Shown piece by piece: positions 58,761-64,000 of a DNA stretch of 64,000 bases. The stretch's first letter is position 1. Each line of letters opens with the position of its first letter. The position numbers and the translations under genes are program-made. The stretch is taken from the NCBI GenBank assembly GCA_029959195.1, contig CP114118.1, positions 124,001 to 188,000 on the forward strand. The letters run 5' to 3'. Source of the stretch: Dictyophora rubrovolvata. Lineage: Eukaryota; Basidiomycota; Agaricomycetes; Phallales; Phallaceae. Under the pieces are notes generated by a model. That model was not told where the DNA came from, made no database searches, and was given only the letters and a program-made list of their open reading frames with translations.

Positions 58761-60005
58761 TTCCGCCGTTTTCGTCTTGGGTGTGATTAACCGCGCTTTG
58801 AGCAGACATCTGATAAAGTTTTTTTTTTTTTTTGCAGGGGATAAATCGCACGAAAGCGGATATGGAATAAAGGGACATGAACGTTATTTATCATCGAACA
58901 AAGTTATGAAAGTAAACCTATTTACCGATGTATTGTCGGACATCGTCCCGACCTACGATGTTCGTTCCCCCATGTTACCTTGCGATCTTTTTATGCCATG
59001 AATTCAACAGCAACGTTGATTTGTTTTGAAAAGTTGTGCTTACTTTCAAAGTTCTTGTAGGACATCAATCCTTGAAGACGTTACCTTGCTAAGAAGTTAA
59101 AGATATGGGCAAAGTATTATCCGAGTCTCCGTAACCACAAACATCCCAAATCTACGATAGGATTTACCGGATGGAAGGAGCGAATGTAACCTTGACTACG
59201 CACTGCAAAGCTCCTTGATCGTTTGATCGCAGCAACCCTCGAGAGGATTTACCCTCGAACAGTTTAAATAATGCATAAGGCTACAATAAAAAAACAGCAT
59301 CAAGTTAGCAATAGTGTTACATAAAGCAAGACACGTTGTATTTACCGCCATCTTTTGCTAAATAAAATACCTCATATGGATTCGTCGATTCACCACTTTC
59401 TTACCATCCTTCTGTTTGTGTTAAGCAATATTGTTCAGCATCCATACTGCGATAAAGTACTTACCTTTTCAGTAAGTGATGCAAGAGCACACGTCATACA
59501 AACCAACTGAAGTTCGAAAAACACCGAACCTATATAATCAATATCCAATAAGCCTCACAATTACATTGTAACATGATAACTCAGTTGAGCGACCCAACGA
59601 ACTTATATAAGCCAGAAGAGATGGATTCCTGCAGGTGGAGAGAGGTGGTCGTTCAATGGAGAAGCATCCGAGTCAAATTATGTAAGGGCCAACTTCCAAG
59701 GCGAACTCCGACAATTTTCCAGGTTCCTGCTGGGTTGAAGTTGGACGGTTCCTGCTTACACGACTCGATAGCGTACGTCGTCAAAACCAGCAGCAATATG
59801 ATTTTAGGAGGAAAGAATATATCATTGTATAATTTAAAGCACATAATAAAGATACAGCGCTATCCATCAAACAATTTTGTAGCGTTAGTGCGTTACGTGT
59901 TACATACAGAAAAAAATTCGATTTCTTTAGATTCACAAGTATTGATAGGAGAAATATCCAGGTACTTGGGATCGGAGATATCACTGAGACACGGCTGTGG
60001 TTAGA
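58761..60005. other. Sparse region downstream of micro-exon gene A
   Basis: A 143-codon + strand frame at 59573-60004 has no recognisable domain and abuts the last exon of the opposite-strand micro-exon gene. I do not support it as a gene. Confidence 0.3.
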
Positions 60006-60620
60006 TCACCTGCCATGAATGGATAGAAGGCGAGCACTCACAAAAACTATGAAACAGTTACATATATAATCAGTAGTCAGAATCAACGGACAAGACCAGA
60101 CACTTACAGATGTCTAATATATATAAGCAATCAGAGAAAAAAAAATTCGAAATTAGAGCGACGCATTTCATCAAGCGTTCTACTTACTTTCATCTGTGAT
60201 TAAATTGGAAAAGTGATTAGACTAACGTAATGATTATAAGACTCTCAGACTTACCAAGTGGATTTAAATCAAGGGAAACTAATTCTAAATTAGAATTAGA
60301 AAGTAGTTTCCTTTGTTTGTTAGTATACTCACCCCGTTCGATATGGGCAGGGACTATAAAAAACTCATGAGAAATGAAAGCAGTCAACAATACGAGTGAA
60401 CATACCATTTGATGAGAAGTCTTGGAATAAGAGCTGAGATGTGAACACTGACGACAATTAGCTGAGTTACTCACCATTTTCAGGAACTGTGAACGAATAT
60501 CAAATCCATTGGGTAAGGGTACAAAACTCAAACTGAAAAAAACTCACCAGGGGAAGCAGTCACAGAGACTAAAAGGATGGAGAGAAGAGCAACGAAGAAA
60601 GTGGACCTGGTGAATTGCAT
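60006..60620 (-). CDS. Micro-exon gene A: small secreted peptide precursor
   Basis: Eight exons: 60548-60620, 60475-60486 (12 nt), 60406-60420 (15), 60333-60353 (21), 60255-60278 (24), 60188-60193 (6), 60108-60113 (6) and 60006-60046. Every intron has GT...AG ends and is phase 1. Exon 1 encodes a signal peptide (FFVALLSILLVSVTASP). The rest reads VPEN, DFSSN, VPAHIER, VSLDLNPL, DE, NI and FFVSARLLSIHGR, about 65 aa in total. The first three exons match gene B at 62553 in length and nearly in sequence (VPEN; DF-SN). The two 6-nt exons are the weakest calls. The product is probably a secreted, possibly further cleaved, peptide of unknown role. Confidence 0.6.
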
Positions 60621-62214
60621 GTTGAGTTGAGATTTGAGGAGAATGGTTGAAAGAGCAGGGTAATGAAAATAGAACTCTTAAGAGTACAGAATGAAGATGA
60701 GTGCTGAGGACGGTTTATTGGAGGTTGATTAAATATCCTCTGATTGCATAACCTGAATGAGTATCCGGTTCGAAGTTCAACGTCATCAGCTTCCGAGTGT
60801 ATTTGTTTCGGAAGATTTTGGAAATTCAGCCCGCATTCTCGCCTCATTTGATTTCCCTATTTCACAGTCCTGACTTGAAAAATACAGGAAATAGTTAATA
60901 TAAACAATGGTGGATTCATTAGGGTGTTCATGGAAACGTTAAAAGATAGTGTGATAGATGGCATCTATATTGTAGTCTTTCTCTTCCGCGTGATGTCCCC
61001 TCGAAAGAACCCTGAGCGAAACGGAGCAGTAGGGATGTAGTTCGATTGGTAATATCAGCGCAATTACCCGATTCTACCGACTATCAGGGGTGCGTTTCCA
61101 TTAGGTGATATGATGCAATGATACCGGTCCGGAAGCTTTCCGCGCGGAATTGTTGTCATCCTAAATAGCTAGAGTAAATTAAATACTTCAATTATGCAGA
61201 CAAGCAACAAATAACCTAACACGCAGCGTTGAGCGAGGAAACTCCTTGAACTAGATAGGGTATGATGTCCAAATTCTGTAGGAATGCCGAAAAAGACATC
61301 CGATCTGAATTACACGTGGCTTGATTTGGACAAGGAATTCGATTCACAGCCTAGACGGACTTGTGTCGGACCTCTCAGGGTGCAGAGAGACTTGGGTCCT
61401 ATATATGTAGCGTCTTGCTAGCAGCCTCCTCAACCCAGTAGTATCCTGTATTTAATGAATTATTTGTCTGACATCCTATAGACTATCAATGTGAATATAC
61501 AATTGTTTACACTCAGGACAAAAGAATTTTGACATTTTGACATCACTTGGGGTAGAGTCTTAGAAAGATGGCCAATGGACTCACTCACTGGCAATTTCTA
61601 GGGTTCTAAATCGGATCTGTTTTTTGAGGCAAGCTGAAGGGCTTGTTCTCATGGTTAATGGACCTTTTGATGGTTGAAAACACATGCAAGGAAACGGCGC
61701 CTGCGGCTGTGGTAGGGCATCATGACATCGTTGGGGTATGAATCTAGGTTCAAATTATTGAGACGGAGCGGAAATGAGGGCTGTCATTCTTTTATGAAAT
61801 TTATTGCTCATGGGAGAAGCGACTTACCATGAAGCAGTGAAAGAACTACATAAGGTTAAGTATGCTCAGAATACGAACATACGGTGTTGAATTTTGATCT
61901 CCATATCATGATTCACGAGTTAAAGGATTCTTGCTATTTGCTTCTGGTTGTATTTTCAAGTCAGAACTATGTTAAGCTAGGGAGACTTGCTCTTAGAAAA
62001 GAAGAAACGACAACGAGAATGAAGTGGAAAAGCGAAAAAGAGTGATGTAAGCAAAGGCGCCAGCGGTACGTGTGACAGGGTGTCCAGGGATATCAACATC
62101 CATGTTAAAGTATATCATCCTTACGCACATTTTCGTCCCTGTTTACAGTTGGTGGAGAGCCTAAATACGTCAACGGGACAGCATTGCCAGGGTCACCGGT
62201 AGGTCTTGAATCTT
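60621..62214. other. Region between the two micro-exon genes
   Basis: It includes the promoters of both genes. No coding frame is supported; the sequence is AT-rich with no clear repeats. Confidence 0.3.
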
Positions 62215-62405
62215 GATGAACCCTAAGAAATACGATATGCCTGAAAAGTTTTATTTCTTTGATTACACTGGCAGAACAAATTTCATCCGAATACCTACAT
62301 CTCGGAACTCTTAGGCTTCTCCCTCCCAGATTGTTATGTTCTCACAGACTGGGACATGTTTGAAGTTAGAATTGCGGAACAACGTCATCATCAGAACAGG
62401 TGAAA
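62215..62405 (+). repeat. 5' flank of micro-exon gene B, duplicated at 54221-54395
   Basis: Shared words with the 54.2-kb relic occur in the same order over about 180 bp. In this copy it lies 150-340 bp upstream of the start codon of a secreted-peptide gene, so it may include promoter sequence. Confidence 0.65.
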
Positions 62406-62552
62406 GAGAATACTCAGGTCTTTCAATTAGACAACTGAATCCCGAAAGATAGGGGGCGCTATATCTGTTGCAAAAAGTATTTAAACCGCTTCCAAACAGC
62501 CTATCTCCTCACTCATTCAACCGACGTTTTCCCTCAAACCTCAGACATCAAC

Positions 62553-63163
62553 ATGCAATTCAAATCTGCTTTCTTTGTTACTCTTTTCTCAGTTCTCCTG
62601 CTGTCTGTTGTTGCTTCCCCCGGTACGAATCTTACCAGTTTTGGATTTGTTGTACACTTGCTCAATGAATTTAAAAATTCGTTCATAGTTCCGGAGAATG
62701 GTGAGTTATTTAACTAGTGGCTCAAGCGTTCTCCATTTTCTTAATTACTTCTCCTAGACTTTGTATCAAATGGTACGCTTAATTCACTGATGAATGCTTT
62801 CATCATCCATGATATATGATACTTAGCTAATCCTTCAGTACCCGCTGACGTCGAAGGTGGTGAGTATATTGACACCTATGACAGACGAAAAAACCAAATG
62901 CTCACATTGTTTAGAAAACATTGGTGAGATGATAGAACACTGAGCAAATCAAAATGATATTCAATCGTTCTCCCAGTTTCCGATAATCTCAAACGCGGCG
63001 GGCGTAAGTATACTGACCTCTAACGTGTGTCAGAATTCATGTACTTATGTTACTTAGTTTTTACTTTCCCACTGTTAAACGATGGCGGCGGTGAGTCCGA
63101 CAGTTCTAAGAAGGTTTGTTTGATCTAACCATTATTCCAATTGAACTAATTATAGGTAAGTAA
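62553..63163 (+). CDS. Micro-exon gene B: small secreted peptide precursor with Kex2-type site
   Basis: Eight exons: 62553-62622, 62689-62700 (12 nt), 62758-62772 (15), 62827-62859 (33), 62915-62923 (9), 62977-63003 (27), 63058-63090 (33) and 63156-63163. All seven introns are 53-66 bp, GT...AG and phase 1, so every internal exon is a multiple of three. Exon 1 is a signal peptide (FFVTLFSVLLLSVVASP). Then VPEN, DFVSN, ANPSVPADVEG, ENI, VSDNLKRGG and LFTFPLLNDGG follow, with Gly-Lys and a stop. The Lys-Arg would allow Kex2 cleavage, releasing GGLFTFPLLNDGGGK. Total about 68 aa. The last tiny exon is uncertain, since its sequence (gtaagtaa) also looks like a donor. Confidence 0.65.
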
Positions 63164-63285
63164 AACGTTAGAGATCTACGGAATACATCATTCTGATTCC
63201 GTTTGATGATCCCGTACTTACCGGTAGATAGTAAGTAGTTTATCTTGACCATTGGTTTTGGCTACTGATTTTCACGTAACATTCC

Positions 63286-63557
63286 CCAGAATTCGTGAGT
63301 GCTCAGTTCATGTCATTTTTAGCTGGCTTATTAAATCACATACGTATACTATTCAGTAATGTTTTGACCTCAAAACCTCGAGTTCCCCGGTCAAATCTCC
63401 TGGAGTAGCACTTCGAAAATTTCTCCTTTCTTTTTGTAATATTGACTGTAGAAGATCTTTGACTTGTATGACTTGTACCAAGTACGAATAAATTATTGAG
63501 CCAATGTTTTACACAAATCGGTCCGGAATAATTCCTATTATGATTCGTGCTATGTAG
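63286..63557 (+). repeat. 3' flank of micro-exon gene B, duplicated at 54451-54713
   Basis: It is collinear with the relic copy over about 260 bp (shared gtcaaatctcct, cgaaaattt, tcctttcttt, ttgactgtagaag-like). No coding frame. Confidence 0.65.
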
Positions 63558-64000
63558 CCAAGTCGCACACATCCCAGTGGACCCAGCCTTGTAAATAACT
63601 CAAATTATTCTCTCCTTCATATATCTCTTAACAAACCCTTCATATGACCTTTTTAAATCAAGTCTCGATATCGATTTCCGTATTAGATATCAGTATTACG
63701 TATTCGACCACGTCTTTCCAGAACTTTCCGTACTTTTAAGTTCATCGATTAAATCAAGCTATGCACTCGTCATTAATTAGTCACGAGTCATGATCACTAA
63801 TAGGGTCAAAGTTTGCATCATATCTGAATCTTATCTAAATTAAACACCAAACCACCCAAAGTTGCATCCTGCTGCACCGCATTCTGGCGCCCTCCTATCC
63901 GAATTTGTGAACAAAGAAAGAAATCAGTACCTATAGTTATGTACGTTAACTTCAGTAATTCTGGTGTCCCTTCAATACCGATACCGGTGCGGCGGTGCAT
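63558..64000. other. Window end, nothing recognised
   Basis: AT-rich sequence with only short frames, cut by the end of the window. Confidence 0.3.

Noticed and set aside
59573-60004. 143-codon frame next to micro-exon gene A
   Set aside because: No domain or codon signature visible; gene status not supported from sequence alone.
1-64000. tRNA, rRNA genes and CRISPR arrays
   Set aside because: No tRNA A/B box pair with a cloverleaf, no rRNA-like sequence and no regularly spaced repeat array was found by eye.

Overview
The window looks like nuclear DNA of an agaricomycete (mushroom-forming basidiomycete). Genes are split by many introns of about 50-65 bp with GT...AG ends. Several families are basidiomycete-typical or expanded there: DUF6532, DUF6533 seven-span proteins, Plavaka (CACTA-type) transposases, AA9 lytic polysaccharide monooxygenases (LPMOs), Sulfotransfer_4-type P-loop proteins and mpaB-like oxygenases. 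Gene models were read by eye from splice signals and protein-family resemblance, so exon borders are inferences unless a paralog in the window confirms them.

Layout. 0-12.2 kb is a transposon-rich island: a fold-back MITE; the two ends of a pogo/Tigger-type element 11.5 kb apart; LTR fossils; a DUF6532 gene; and a decayed Plavaka transposase split by a solo LTR that itself carries a second solo LTR, each with its own target duplication. Two related orphan genes lie antisense inside the Plavaka region. 13-15.7 kb holds one zinc-finger-like gene and long empty stretches. 15.7-31.3 kb is a duplicated secretion/transport block: two paralogous MCT-type MFS transporters near its ends, a DHA1-type drug transporter, two sulfotransferase-like genes, one intact AA9 LPMO, one internally deleted AA9 relic and a small secreted cysteine-rich protein. 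An LPMO-sulfotransferase pair was duplicated in tandem, and one copy of the LPMO was later gutted.

33.5-53.5 kb is gene-dense and conserved: a DUF6533 membrane protein; a six-BRCT Rtt107/Brc1-like genome-stability protein; three tandem DJ-1/PfpI genes; an mpaB-like oxygenase; a single-span SH3 protein; a MARVEL-like four-span protein; a third AA9 LPMO; and a small five-exon gene for Swi5/Sae3, the recombination mediator. 54-64 kb is sparse and lineage-specific.

The most unusual finding is at 60.0-63.2 kb: a pair of genes for tiny secreted peptides built from micro-exons of 6-33 nt. All introns are phase 1, so every internal exon is a multiple of three and can be skipped or shuffled without changing frame. 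One precursor carries a Lys-Arg (Kex2-type) site before a short C-terminal peptide. A third copy survives at 54.2-54.7 kb only as its 5' and 3' flanks, with the coding part gone.
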